This document shows, piece after piece, positions 52,820 through 62,368 of a DNA stretch of 64,000 nucleotides (within the stretch, counting starts at the first letter, position 1; each line of letters begins with the position of its first letter). Location of the stretch: NCBI RefSeq assembly GCF_001679785.1, contig NZ_CP016286.1, positions 1,302,001 through 1,366,000 on the forward strand. The letters run 5' to 3'. This DNA comes from Rhizobium leguminosarum (GTDB lineage: Bacteria > Pseudomonadota > Alphaproteobacteria > Rhizobiales > Rhizobiaceae). A program made the position numbers and the translations under genes. A model generated the notes under the pieces. The model was not told the DNA's origin. It saw nothing but the letters and a program-made list of their open reading frames with translations, and searched no databases.

Positions 52820-55342
52820 ATGACCGCCGAGCAGCAATCCCATCTCCGCCGTGCAACGGCCAAGGCTAGCCCGATCGTCTACTGGCAGCTCGCCGACCTG
52901 TGGCAGCAGCGCTACGACGTCGCCGACCGTCCGATGCAAGGCAGCATGGATCCGTTTTTCTTCGTCACCAAGACGAAGAACTTCATTCCGCATGAATATC
53001 CCTGCCGCACCGAATTCAAAAAATCCTTCTCCGGCCGGCGGCCGCAGCCGACAGCCGAATTCGATGCCGTCCGCTGGTGGCTTCCCTTTGCCTCACCGCG
53101 TGTCGATCTCTCCGGCTTCTGGTTTCGCCCGACACGCATCGGCTGCTGGGCGCGTACCTTCCTCGATGCCCGCTCCGCGGGACGTGCCACGCTTCGGCTG
53201 TCGACCTGCGGCGGCGCGATCCTCTTCGTCAATGGCCTCGAGCAGGGTTTCATGGCGCCTTACCAGCGCAATCTCGAAGCTCAGCAAGACTTCGAGGTCG
53301 AACTCACGGCCGGCCTGAACGAAATCCGCGTCTATTTCGACGATCTCGCCGAGCGCGACGCCCGTTTCTATTTCCAGCTGGATTATGTCGAGGGGCCTAG
53401 TGTCGAAATATCAGTGCCCGTTCCCATCGCCGCCGGTGATGCGGATGCGCTGGAGGCGATCCTTGAAGGCATGCGCTTCGACCGCACCGCTTATCTGGGC
53501 GAAGACGTGACCATCCTCTTCCCCGCGCCGCTGCCGGTGGCACTGAGCTGCCATGTCGAGATCGAAGGCGACTTCATGTCGATCGAGCGCTTCGATTATG
53601 ATTTCGAGCTGGAAGCGGGAGCAACCAAGCTGGAACTCGGCACCTCGGCGGATATGCCCGCCGATTTCCGCCATTTCCGCATCACCTTCAAAACAGGCGC
53701 GCTTTCGCTCAGTCGCACGCTCGGCGTCGAGATCTGTCATCCCCAGCGCCAGGGAGAAGCACCTGCCGCCCTGGAGGACCGCGTCGCCGAGGCGCTGGCT
53801 GAGGTCGCCGGCCATTCCGAGCCCGACACGGTCTGTGCTTTCGCGCGCCTCGCGCGGGGGCAGGGCGGCGAGGAAACCGAGGCGATGATCTCGGCCATGC
53901 TGCCTGTTATCGAGGATTGCCACGACTGCGCCGATTTCGTGCTGGTGCCGCTGCTTTTTGCCTATACGCGCTGGAGCGATCTGCTGTCACCTGAGCTGCG
54001 CGACAGGATCGAGCATGCCGTCCTCAATTACCGCTATTGGATGGATGAGCCTGGCAACGACGTTCAGTGGTATTTTTCGGAAAACCATGCGCTTCTCTTC
54101 CACACGGCCGCCTATCTCGGCGGCAGGCTGTTCTCCGATGCCGTCTTCGTCCGTTCCGGCCGCACCGGCGCCGAGCAAATGAAGGTCGGCGAAGGGCGTG
54201 TCCGCGCCTGGCTCGATCATTTCGAGCGCTGGGAAATGGCCGAATGGAATTCCGTTCCCTATTTCCCGATCGATCTCAAGGGGCTGACGGCGCTGGCCGC
54301 CTGCGCGCCGGATGAGACGATCCGCAACCGGGCGAGCGCCAGCATCGTTCGCCTGATGGAGATCGTTGCCCGTTCGGCCCATCACGGCATGCTGACCGGC
54401 AGCCAGGGCCGCTCCTACGAACATACGCTGCGCCCCGGCCGCTCTGTTGAACTGTCAGCTATCGCCCGACTGCTCTGGGGCCGCGGCTGGTACGGCCGGC
54501 GTGTCCACGCTTTGCCGCAGCTTGCCGTCTGCATTCGCGATCACGGCCTGCGTTTCCCCGAGGAGCTGGCGGCGATCGCCGCGCACCAGTCCGACGATGC
54601 GCAGGAATGGACCTTTTCCCAGGGCGAGAACCGTTTCGCTGCCCTCTATCACTATAAGACCCGTGACACCGCGCTCGGCACCATTGCCCATTATCGTCCC
54701 GGCGCCTGCGGCTACCAGGAGACGGTGCTGCACCTGCGCTTGGGCGACCGCCCGGAAGCGCAGATCTGGATCAACCATCCCGGCGAAACCATCCAGTTCG
54801 GTTATGGCCGGCCGAGCTTCTGGGGTGGCTGCGGAACATTGCCGCGCGTGCATCAATATCGCGATCTGGCGATCCTCGATTTCGATATCCATGAGGGCCA
54901 GCCGGATTTCACCCATGCCTGGTTCCCGCTCGAGGCCTTCGACGACACTGTGGTCGACGGCAATCTGGCGCTCGCCCGCTCCGGCAACGGCATTGCGATG
55001 CTGATCGGCAACGGCGCGCTGGAGCCGGTAAAGCAAGGCCCGACGACGGATATCGAGCTGCGTCTGGCCAGCCGCAAGAGCCGCTGGATCGTCCGTCTCT
55101 CCGATGTCGGGCGCGAGGTTGGCCTTGACGACATGCAGGCGCGTTTCGCCACGCTTTCGGCCCGCCGAGACGACGAGGGCGCATTGATCGTCGTCGATCC
55201 GGATTATGGCCGGGTCGTTTTCGAAGAGGACGGCACCGTGCGTGCCGAAGGCCGTATTCTTCGCCCGACGGACTGGTCGGTGCGGGGAGAAGCGGTACAT
55301 CTGAAGATACCGGCCAGGCAGCCTCGGTGCGCGGCCTCGTAG
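52820..55342 (+). CDS. Large candidate carbohydrate-active protein
   Basis: An 840-residue soluble protein without signal peptide or membrane segment. The N-terminal ~320 residues are beta-rich (jelly-roll-like, with WARTFLDARSAGRATLRLST and ILFVNGLEQGF). The middle holds tryptophan-rich helices (YRYWMDEPGNDVQWYFSENH then ALLFHTAAYLGGRLF) typical of (alpha/alpha) toroid glycosidases and lyases. The C-terminus is beta-sandwich-like. I cannot assign a known glycoside-hydrolase or polysaccharide-lyase family. Its position between a LacI regulator and a sugar ABC operon supports action on an imported oligosaccharide. Confidence 0.7.
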   Translation: MTAEQQSHLRRATAKASPIVYWQLADLWQQRYDVADRPMQGSMDPFFFVTKTKNFIPHEYPCRTEFKKSFSGRRPQPTAEFDAVRWWLPFASPRVDLSGFWFRPTRIGCWARTFLDARSAGRATLRLSTCGGAILFVNGLEQGFMAPYQRNLEAQQDFEVELTAGLNEIRVYFDDLAERDARFYFQLDYVEGPSVEISVPVPIAAGDADALEAILEGMRFDRTAYLGEDVTILFPAPLPVALSCHVEIEGDFMSIERFDYDFELEAGATKLELGTSADMPADFRHFRITFKTGALSLSRTLGVEICHPQRQGEAPAALEDRVAEALAEVAGHSEPDTVCAFARLARGQGGEETEAMISAMLPVIEDCHDCADFVLVPLLFAYTRWSDLLSPELRDRIEHAVLNYRYWMDEPGNDVQWYFSENHALLFHTAAYLGGRLFSDAVFVRSGRTGAEQMKVGEGRVRAWLDHFERWEMAEWNSVPYFPIDLKGLTALAACAPDETIRNRASASIVRLMEIVARSAHHGMLTGSQGRSYEHTLRPGRSVELSAIARLLWGRGWYGRRVHALPQLAVCIRDHGLRFPEELAAIAAHQSDDAQEWTFSQGENRFAALYHYKTRDTALGTIAHYRPGACGYQETVLHLRLGDRPEAQIWINHPGETIQFGYGRPSFWGGCGTLPRVHQYRDLAILDFDIHEGQPDFTHAWFPLEAFDDTVVDGNLALARSGNGIAMLIGNGALEPVKQGPTTDIELRLASRKSRWIVRLSDVGREVGLDDMQARFATLSARRDDEGALIVVDPDYGRVVFEEDGTVRAEGRILRPTDWSVRGEAVHLKIPARQPRCAAS

Positions 55343-55407
55343 ACGACGTGTCCGGCAGGTGGAGGACCGGCCGAACGCAGGAATTGATCGGTCAAGAGGA
55401 GGAAAAA

Positions 55408-56667
55408 ATGACCAGAATGAAATCGATCGGCGCGGCTTTTGCTGCAGTTCTCTTGAGTTCCGTTGCCGCCCATGCCGGCGACGTGCGCATCATGTGGTAT
55501 TCCGACGGTAATGAAGGCGAGGTGGTCAAGGATCTGCTGTCGCGCTTCTCCAAAGCCAATCCCGACGTCAACGTCATCCTCGACGAGGTCTCCTACACCG
55601 TCGTCAAGGAACAGCTGCCGGTGCAGCTCGAAGCCGGGCAGGGGCCGGATATCGCCCGCGTCGCCAATCTGAAGGCACCGGCGCAGCACTGGCTCGACCT
55701 TCGCCCCTATCTCACCGACGCGAAATACTGGGACGACAATTTCGGCGCCCAGGCCGACTGGATGCGTCCCGACGGCTCGAACGCCATCACCGGCTTCATG
55801 ACGCAGCTGACGCTGACCGGCGGCTTCGCCAACAAGACGCTGTTCGATCAGGCTGGCGTCGAGATCCCCGGCCCGAAGGCCACCTGGGACGACTGGGCGG
55901 CGGCAGCCAAGAAGGTCGCCGACAGCCAGAAGGTCTTCGCCATGGCGATCGACCGCTCCGGTCACCGCGTCTCCGGTCCGAACATCTCCTACGGCGCCAA
56001 TTACATCGCCACCGACGGGAAACCGGCTCCGCTCGATCAGGGGGCCAAGGACTTCCTCAGCCGTTTCGTCAAGTGGAACGAGGACGGCATCGTCAACAAG
56101 GACGTCTGGGTCAGTGCTGCCGGCTCCACCTACCGCGCTGCCTCCGACGACTTCATCAATGGCGGCCTTGCCTATTATTATTCGGGCAGCTGGCAGATCC
56201 CAGGCTTCGCCCAGAAGATCGGCGACAGTTTCGACTGGGTGATGGCGGGCAGCCCCTGCGGCTCGGTCGCATGCTCCGGCATGCAGGGTGGTGCGGGTCT
56301 CGTCGCGATCAAGTACACCAAAAACCCGAAGGACGTCGCCAAGGTGATGGATTACCTGGCAAGTGCCGACGTGCAGAAGGAGTTCGCCGAGCGCAGCCTG
56401 TTCATCCCGGCGCATAAGGGTGTGGCTGCCGGCCAGGTCGACTTCAAGACTGACAATCCGCATGTGAAGGCGGCGCTGAAGGCCTTCGTCGAAGCGGCCG
56501 GACAGACGGCTGCGCCCGCCGTGAAGCTGCCGGGCTGGAAGTGGTCGGACGCCTATTACAGCGCCATCGTCGCCCGCATCAGCCAGGTGATCGCCGGCGA
56601 AATGAAGCTCGACGACGCCTATGCGCGCATCGACGAGGACATCAAGGCCAAGGTTGGCGGCAACTGA
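55408..56667 (+). CDS. ABC sugar transporter, extracellular solute-binding protein
   Basis: A 419-residue family 1 binding protein. The signal peptide is at residues 1-24 (MKSIGAAFAAVLLSSVAAHA). The mature domain has VRIMWYSDGNEGEVVKDLLS and GQGPDIARVANLKAPAQHWL. AAGAGGAGGAAAAA precedes the ATG at 55408. It starts 65 bases after the 840-residue gene and is followed by two permeases and an ATPase. The operon is complete. Confidence 0.9.
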   Translation: MTRMKSIGAAFAAVLLSSVAAHAGDVRIMWYSDGNEGEVVKDLLSRFSKANPDVNVILDEVSYTVVKEQLPVQLEAGQGPDIARVANLKAPAQHWLDLRPYLTDAKYWDDNFGAQADWMRPDGSNAITGFMTQLTLTGGFANKTLFDQAGVEIPGPKATWDDWAAAAKKVADSQKVFAMAIDRSGHRVSGPNISYGANYIATDGKPAPLDQGAKDFLSRFVKWNEDGIVNKDVWVSAAGSTYRAASDDFINGGLAYYYSGSWQIPGFAQKIGDSFDWVMAGSPCGSVACSGMQGGAGLVAIKYTKNPKDVAKVMDYLASADVQKEFAERSLFIPAHKGVAAGQVDFKTDNPHVKAALKAFVEAAGQTAAPAVKLPGWKWSDAYYSAIVARISQVIAGEMKLDDAYARIDEDIKAKVGGN

Positions 56668-56678
56668 CGGACGAACGG

Positions 56679-57716
56679 ATGGCGGAGAAGACGGTTTATT
56701 CCGAACCACTTGTCAAAACCGGTCTGCGGCAGGCGCTCCTTGCGCCTGTCCGGCTTGCCATGGGGCTCGTGGACATTCCCATGCGCGGCTGGCAGAAGCT
56801 GACGGGACTGAACGGCATGGCGGGCGTCTTCCTGGCGCCCAACATGCTGATCTTCACCGTCTTCGTGCTGCTGCCGCTGGTCATCAACTTCCTCTATTCG
56901 ACAACGAGCGGCAGCGCCATCTTCCTTCCGAACAGGACCTATGTCGGCGCCGACCAGTACCGCATCCTCTTCGATTGCGGCAGCTATCTCGACCCTTCGA
57001 CTTGTGCTGCCGACACATTCTGGGCGGCGGTGCGCAACACCGCCGTCTTCGTCGTCTTCCAGGTGACGGTGATGCTGATCGCGGCGCTCGCAACGGCGCT
57101 GATCCTCAACCGCGAGCTTTCCAATCGCGGCTTCTGGCGCGCCGTCTTTTTCTTCCCGGTGCTGCTGTCGCCCGTCGTCGTCGGCCTGATCTGGAAATGG
57201 ATACTGCAGCGTGAGGGCCTTTTGAACTATGCGCTGAGCCCCTTCGGCTTCGAACCCTTTTCCTGGCTCAGCGACCGTTTCTGGGCCTTCTTCTTTGCCG
57301 TCTTCGTCTCGGTTTGGGCGCATATGGGCTTTTATGCGCTGATCCTGCTTGCCGGCCTGCAGGCGATCCCGCGCGATCTCTACGAGGCGGCGGCGATGGA
57401 CAGCGCCCGTCCAACCCGCATCTTCCGGCGCATCACCCTGCCGCTGCTGATGCCGAACCTCATCGTCGTCCTGGTCTTGGCGCTGATCCGCGCCGTGCAG
57501 ATCTTCGACGAGGTCTTCGTTTTGACCGGCGGCGGACCGGGCACCAGCACCATGTACATCACCCAATATATTTACGAGACCGGCTTTGCGAGTTCGCTGC
57601 GTAATCCGGGACTGGCGTCGGCCGCCTCGATCCTGATGGGCATCGTGCTCGTCATCCTGACGCTGGTCCAGCTCGGCGTCAGTAGCCGCAACGAGAAGAA
57701 GGGAGCACGCCAATGA
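56679..57716 (+). CDS. ABC sugar transporter permease (MalF type)
   Basis: A 345-residue permease with an N-terminal soluble segment (about 45 residues) before the first helix (MAGVFLAPNMLIFTVFVLLP). The EAA loop reads YEAAAMDSARPTRIFRRITL PLLMPN. The start at 56679 is 11 bases after the binding-protein stop. It overlaps the next gene by ATGA. Confidence 0.9.
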   Translation: MAEKTVYSEPLVKTGLRQALLAPVRLAMGLVDIPMRGWQKLTGLNGMAGVFLAPNMLIFTVFVLLPLVINFLYSTTSGSAIFLPNRTYVGADQYRILFDCGSYLDPSTCAADTFWAAVRNTAVFVVFQVTVMLIAALATALILNRELSNRGFWRAVFFFPVLLSPVVVGLIWKWILQREGLLNYALSPFGFEPFSWLSDRFWAFFFAVFVSVWAHMGFYALILLAGLQAIPRDLYEAAAMDSARPTRIFRRITLPLLMPNLIVVLVLALIRAVQIFDEVFVLTGGGPGTSTMYITQYIYETGFASSLRNPGLASAASILMGIVLVILTLVQLGVSSRNEKKGARQ

Positions 57717-58762
57717 GCGCTGTCTCTGCCTTTCTGCTCCGCCGGCGCGGCCGCGGCTGGCATTGGACGGATGTGGTCACCTGGATCTGGCTGATATCAG
57801 GCGTGTTCCTGATGTTCGGCCCGGCCGTCTGGCTGGTCTTCTCTTCGTTCAAGACGCCGGCGGCCCTTGCCGAATTCCCGCCCTCCTTCCTGCCCTATGT
57901 CACCGAACAGGCAGTGGTGCCGGGATACGACAAGCCGTTGCCGCTCTACAATGTCGCAATGCCGGATGGCAGCACGCGCGTGCTCGCCGAAGTCCGCCGC
58001 ATCGGCATCATCGGCCAGATGGTCGATCCGAAACAGCCGGGCGAAATCGTCAAGGCGAATATCAAGGACCGCACACCGGTGCGCCAGGTCGAATTCGCCG
58101 GCGGCAACTACACCGAGCCGTTCCAGCGCTTCGATTGCTTCCTGTTCCTGCGCAATTCCGTCTTCGTCACCGTCGTGGCGACGGCGATTACGCTGCTCGT
58201 CAATTCCATGGCCGCTTTCGCGCTGTCGAAATACCAGTTCCCCGGTCGCACCGCCGTCATGCTGATGATCTTGGCGACGCTAATGGTGCCGCTTTCGGTC
58301 ATCGTCGTGCCACTCTATTCCGTCATCGGCACGCTGAACCTCTTCGACAGCCTTTGGGGCGTCATCCTGCCGACGGTCGCCACCCCGACGGGCGTCTTCC
58401 TGCTCAGGCAATATATGCTGACGATCCCCGACGAATTGCTCGACGCCGCGCGAATGGACAAGGCCAGCGAATGGCAGATCTACTGGCGCATCATCCTGCC
58501 GCTGTCGGCGCCGGCTCTCGCGGTGCTGGCGATCTTCTCGGTCGTCTGGCGCTGGAACGACTTCCTCTGGCCGTTGATCGTGCTGTCGCGCAAGGAACTC
58601 TATACGCTGCAGGTCGGCCTCAACGTCTATGCCGGCGAGCTCAATGTGCAATGGCACTACATCCTCGCCATGACCGTCGTCTCGATGATTCCGGTCGTGC
58701 TGATCTTCGTCTTCCTGCAGCGCTTCATTACGACGGGCATTGCCGGTTCGGGGCTCAAATAG
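57713..58762 (+). CDS. ABC sugar transporter permease (MalG type) with inserted periplasmic segment
   Basis: A 349-residue permease, about 65 residues longer than ordinary MalG-type proteins. The extra length lies between the first helix and the second (about residues 60-140; LPYVTEQAVVPGYDKPLPLY through VKANIKDRTPVRQVEFAGGN) and is hydrophilic, so it should project into the periplasm. The EAA loop is LLDAARMDKASEWQIYWRII. Such insertions are known in some sugar permeases and may contact the binding protein. Confidence 0.88.
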   Translation: MSAVSAFLLRRRGRGWHWTDVVTWIWLISGVFLMFGPAVWLVFSSFKTPAALAEFPPSFLPYVTEQAVVPGYDKPLPLYNVAMPDGSTRVLAEVRRIGIIGQMVDPKQPGEIVKANIKDRTPVRQVEFAGGNYTEPFQRFDCFLFLRNSVFVTVVATAITLLVNSMAAFALSKYQFPGRTAVMLMILATLMVPLSVIVVPLYSVIGTLNLFDSLWGVILPTVATPTGVFLLRQYMLTIPDELLDAARMDKASEWQIYWRIILPLSAPALAVLAIFSVVWRWNDFLWPLIVLSRKELYTLQVGLNVYAGELNVQWHYILAMTVVSMIPVVLIFVFLQRFITTGIAGSGLK

Positions 58763-58793
58763 GCCACCTTAAAAGAAGAAAACAGGAGAGTGC

Positions 58794-59873
58794 ATGAGCG
58801 GGCTCGAGCTCAGGAACATCGTCAAGAATTTCGGCGCCGTCGAGGTCATTCGCGATGTCTCGCTTCATGTCAATGACGGCGAGTTCGTCGCTTTCGTCGG
58901 CCCTTCCGGTTGCGGGAAATCGACGCTGCTGCGCCTGATCGCCGGCCTCGATAAGCCGACTGGCGGCAGCATTGCCATCGACGGGAAGGATGTTACCGCT
59001 ATCAGCGCCGCCGATCGCGGCCTGGCCATGGTCTTCCAGTCCTATGCGCTCTATCCGCATATGAGCGTCAGGGAAAACCTCGCCTTCGGTCTCGAGAACA
59101 CCAAGGTGGCGAAAGCCGAGATCGAAGCGCGCATCACGGACGCTGCGCGCATGCTGGAGATTGAGCCTTTCCTGCAGCGCCGTCCGGGCCAGCTCTCTGG
59201 CGGCCAGCGCCAGCGCGTTGCGATCGGCCGCGCCATCGTGCGGCGGCCGGATGCCTTCCTGCTCGACGAGCCGCTCTCCAATCTCGACGCGGAACTCAGG
59301 GTCAGCATGCGCGCCGAACTGGCGGCCCTTCACGCCCGCCTGAAGGCGACGATGATCTACGTCACCCACGATCAGGTCGAAGCAATGACGCTGGCCGACC
59401 GTATCGTCGTGCTGAGAGGCGGCAGGATCGAGCAGGTGGGAACACCGCTGGAACTCTACAACAAGCCGGCCAACCGCTTTGTCGCCGGCTTCATCGGCGC
59501 GCCGCACATGAATTTTCTCGAAGGTGCGATTGTCGGTCACGAGGGCGGTTTCGCTGAGGTCGAAACCGTCGGCGGCCATCGTCTCTCGGTGATTGCCAAG
59601 GAGGCACGCCCGGCGGGCGAAAGAGTCAGCATCGGCATCCGGCCGCAGCATATCACCCTTGCCGATGAGGGCTCGGCGGGCAGGCTGGATACCCGCGTCA
59701 CCCTCGTCGAGGAACTGGGCTCGGAGACCGTCGTCCACGCCGACGCAGCCGGGAAGAAATTGATTGCGGTTTTTGCCGGCCAGCAGCGGATGAAATCAGG
59801 CGACAGCCTGCCGCTGCACCTCGACCCCGCCGTCCTGCACCTTTTCGGCGAGGACGGCCGGCGTCTATCCTGA
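58794..59873 (+). CDS. ABC sugar transporter ATP-binding protein (MalK/UgpC type)
   Basis: A 359-residue ATPase: Walker [10 protein letters not shown], signature [14 protein letters not shown], Walker [16 protein letters not shown]-loop VTHDQVEAM, and C-terminal TOBE region. It is paralogous to the ATPase at 29338. AACAGGAGAGTGC precedes the ATG. It ends 31 bases before the convergent molybdenum-enzyme gene. Confidence 0.92.
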   Translation: MSGLELRNIVKNFGAVEVIRDVSLHVNDGEFVAFVGPSGCGKSTLLRLIAGLDKPTGGSIAIDGKDVTAISAADRGLAMVFQSYALYPHMSVRENLAFGLENTKVAKAEIEARITDAARMLEIEPFLQRRPGQLSGGQRQRVAIGRAIVRRPDAFLLDEPLSNLDAELRVSMRAELAALHARLKATMIYVTHDQVEAMTLADRIVVLRGGRIEQVGTPLELYNKPANRFVAGFIGAPHMNFLEGAIVGHEGGFAEVETVGGHRLSVIAKEARPAGERVSIGIRPQHITLADEGSAGRLDTRVTLVEELGSETVVHADAAGKKLIAVFAGQQRMKSGDSLPLHLDPAVLHLFGEDGRRLS

Positions 59874-59904
59874 TGTGAGACCTCTTGTCATTTCGCCGGG
59901 ACTA

Positions 59905-62115
59905 TCACTCGCGATGAGGCAACCGATCGAGCAATTTCTCCAGTGTGATCGGATATTGCCGCACCCGCACGCCGGTTGCGTTGTAGACCGCATTTGCGAC
60001 GGCCGGCGCGACACCCGTCAGTCCCAGTTCCCCGACGCCTTTCGCTTTCACCGGCGATATCGCTGGATCTACTTCGTCGAGGAGCACGGCCTCGAGATGA
60101 GGGATGTCGGCGTGGACCGGAACCTCGTAGCCGGCGAGATCATGATTGACGAAGAAGCCGGATCTCTTATCGACCACCATCTCTTCCATCAGGGCGGCCC
60201 CGATCCCCATTGTCATCCCGCCGATCACCTGGCTGCGCGCGGTCTTGGTGTTGAGGATGCGGCCGGCGGCGCATACGGCGAGCATGCGGCGAACGCGGAT
60301 TTCGCCGGTATAGACGTCGACGCCGACCTCGGAAAAATGCGCCCCGAAGGTCTGGATCGCGAAGCGCTTCGCCAGATCGCCGAATTCCATGACGTCTTCG
60401 GCGACGAGATCGCCATCGGCGGCAGCGCTGGCGAGCAGCGCCTTTCGATTTCCGGACCGAACCTCACCGCCAATGAACTCAGCCTCTGTGGCGTTGAAGC
60501 CCAGACGCTGGGCGACCACCGCTCGCAGCTTCGTGCAGGCAGCATAGACGCCTGCTGTGACCGAAGGCGCACCCTGCTGTCCTCCAGATCCCGGCGTCTC
60601 CGGAAAGCTCGAATCCCCGAGCTTTGCCACTACGCGGTCGATTGGCAGGCCCATCATCTCGGCCGCCGTTTGCTGCACGATCGTGTAGCTGCCGGTGCCA
60701 AGGTCCGTCATGTCGGTCTCGACTGTCAGCATGCCCTGGCGATCGAGACGAACCCGCGCTCCGGCCTTTGAAATCGGTGCCCCGCGGATCGCACCCGCCA
60801 TGCCCATACCAATCAACCAGTCACCATCGCGGACTTGACCTGTCTCAGTTTTGCGCATGCTCCATCTGAAGCGTTCGGCGCCTGTGCGCAGGCATTCGAC
60901 GAAGGGACGCGAGGAAAAAGGCCGATCGGCATTTTCCGGATCGACCTGGGTATCGTTCAGGATGCGGAACTCGACCGGATCCATGCCGAGCTTTTCGGCC
61001 ATCTCGTCCATGGCAATCTCGAGCGCCATCAAACCGGGCGCCTCTCCCGGCGCACGCATGGCATTGCCCTCGGCCAGGTCGAGCGTCGCTAGCCGGACAG
61101 CTGTCATCCGGTTCGCCCCGGCGTAGAGCGACCGTGTCGAAAGGGTGGTCGGCTCGGTGCGGCCGCCGGCGAGATTGCCCGACCAGCTCTCATGACCGAC
61201 CGCCGTCAGCCTGCCGTCGCGCGAGGCGCCGAGCCGGATCCGTTGGATCGTCTTCGGCCGATGGATCGTATTGTTGAACATTATCGGACGTTGAAGCGCG
61301 ATCTTCACCGGTCGCCGCACCATGCGCGCGGCAACGGCCGCCAGCACCAGATCTGACTGCACCGTGCCCTTGCCGCCGAAGCCGCCGCCGATGAAGGGTG
61401 AGATCAGCCGAACGTTTTCGCGCGGAATGCCGAGAATGAGTCCGAGATCGCGGGTTCCCCAATTCATCTGCTGAATTGAGGTCCAGCACGTCACCCGATC
61501 GCCATCCCAGGTCGCGATCGTCGCATGCGGCTCCATCATTGCATGCGCCTGGTCGGGAACAGTATAGGTCTCGTCAACCTTCACCTCCGCGGCTGCAAAA
61601 GCCTGGTCGAAGTCTCCGACCTGCGTCTCGGTCGGTCCACCAAACTCCATCTGCGGTGCAACCGGCGCGCTGTCCAGTTGCTCGGCGAGATCGAAGCGGC
61701 CCGGGCTGCGAGCGTAGTCGACGCGGATCAGCGAGGAAGCCGCGCGTGCCTGTTCGAAGGTTTCGGCCACCACGACTGCAACAGGCTGATGGTAGTGATC
61801 GACATCAGGGGCAGCCAACATGCGCTGGACATAAAATTTTCCGACACCAAGCGGACCGGCATTGCGGTGAGTAATGACCGCCAGCACGCCGGGCGCGGCC
61901 TCGGCGCGCCGGGTGTCGATCGATGAGATTCGGCCCTTGGCAATTGCTGCGCCAAGGATATAGCCGTAGGCAGCGTTTGGTGCGACGTTGTGATATTCGT
62001 AGGCGTAGGTCGCCGTCCCAGTCGTCTTGAGCTCTGCCTCGAAGCGGTTGTGAGGCTGGCCGACAACGGTCATCCGGTCAATCGGGTTCGGTCCTGCAGG
62101 TGTGTCGAACTTCAT
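59905..62115 (-). CDS. Aldehyde oxidoreductase molybdenum-binding subunit (PaoC/YagR-like)
   Basis: A 736-residue large subunit of a xanthine dehydrogenase-family enzyme, closely resembling E. coli PaoC (same length; FDTPAGPNPIDRMTVVGQPH start; FIGGGFGGKG; NAMRAPGEAPGLMALEIAMD; TDMTDLGTGSYTI; catalytic Glu in KAKGVGELGLTG). PaoC binds the molybdopterin-cytosine-dinucleotide cofactor and oxidises aldehydes. It normally works with a 2Fe-2S subunit and an FAD subunit. Here only a C-terminal remnant of the FAD subunit lies upstream, so the enzyme may be non-functional or rely on distant partners. Confidence 0.88.
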   Translation of the reverse strand: MKFDTPAGPNPIDRMTVVGQPHNRFEAELKTTGTATYAYEYHNVAPNAAYGYILGAAIAKGRISSIDTRRAEAAPGVLAVITHRNAGPLGVGKFYVQRMLAAPDVDHYHQPVAVVVAETFEQARAASSLIRVDYARSPGRFDLAEQLDSAPVAPQMEFGGPTETQVGDFDQAFAAAEVKVDETYTVPDQAHAMMEPHATIATWDGDRVTCWTSIQQMNWGTRDLGLILGIPRENVRLISPFIGGGFGGKGTVQSDLVLAAVAARMVRRPVKIALQRPIMFNNTIHRPKTIQRIRLGASRDGRLTAVGHESWSGNLAGGRTEPTTLSTRSLYAGANRMTAVRLATLDLAEGNAMRAPGEAPGLMALEIAMDEMAEKLGMDPVEFRILNDTQVDPENADRPFSSRPFVECLRTGAERFRWSMRKTETGQVRDGDWLIGMGMAGAIRGAPISKAGARVRLDRQGMLTVETDMTDLGTGSYTIVQQTAAEMMGLPIDRVVAKLGDSSFPETPGSGGQQGAPSVTAGVYAACTKLRAVVAQRLGFNATEAEFIGGEVRSGNRKALLASAAADGDLVAEDVMEFGDLAKRFAIQTFGAHFSEVGVDVYTGEIRVRRMLAVCAAGRILNTKTARSQVIGGMTMGIGAALMEEMVVDKRSGFFVNHDLAGYEVPVHADIPHLEAVLLDEVDPAISPVKAKGVGELGLTGVAPAVANAVYNATGVRVRQYPITLEKLLDRLPHRE

Positions 62116-62200
62116 GGATCAATCCTCGCTTGCGCTATCACGTCGCTGAGCGTCCGCTCCACCAACAACAGCTTGAACGGGTTGTTGAGTAGCGGCTCCG
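62112..62200 (-). pseudogene. FAD-binding subunit (PaoB-like) C-terminal remnant
   Basis: About 30 codons reading AEPLLNNPFKLLLVERTLSD then VIAQARIDP, with a stop that overlaps the PaoC start as ATGA. This is the ending expected of a xanthine dehydrogenase-family FAD subunit (NAFK-x-x-L-x-x-R-x-L pattern). An in-frame stop at 62217-62219 and unrelated sequence upstream show that the rest is deleted. Confidence 0.6.
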
Positions 62201-62368
62201 CGCCTTCAGTAGTCCGTCAGCCGGTATAGTCGATGCTGGGACTCGTGCTCAGGGGCGAATCAGTGGATCGCTCACGTGAGTAAATGGGTCACGCATCGGA
62301 AAGGATTACCGGCGGCAAATTGCAAGACCTTATGAGTCTGCCTCACGAACGGAAGCTTTCCGCCGAGA

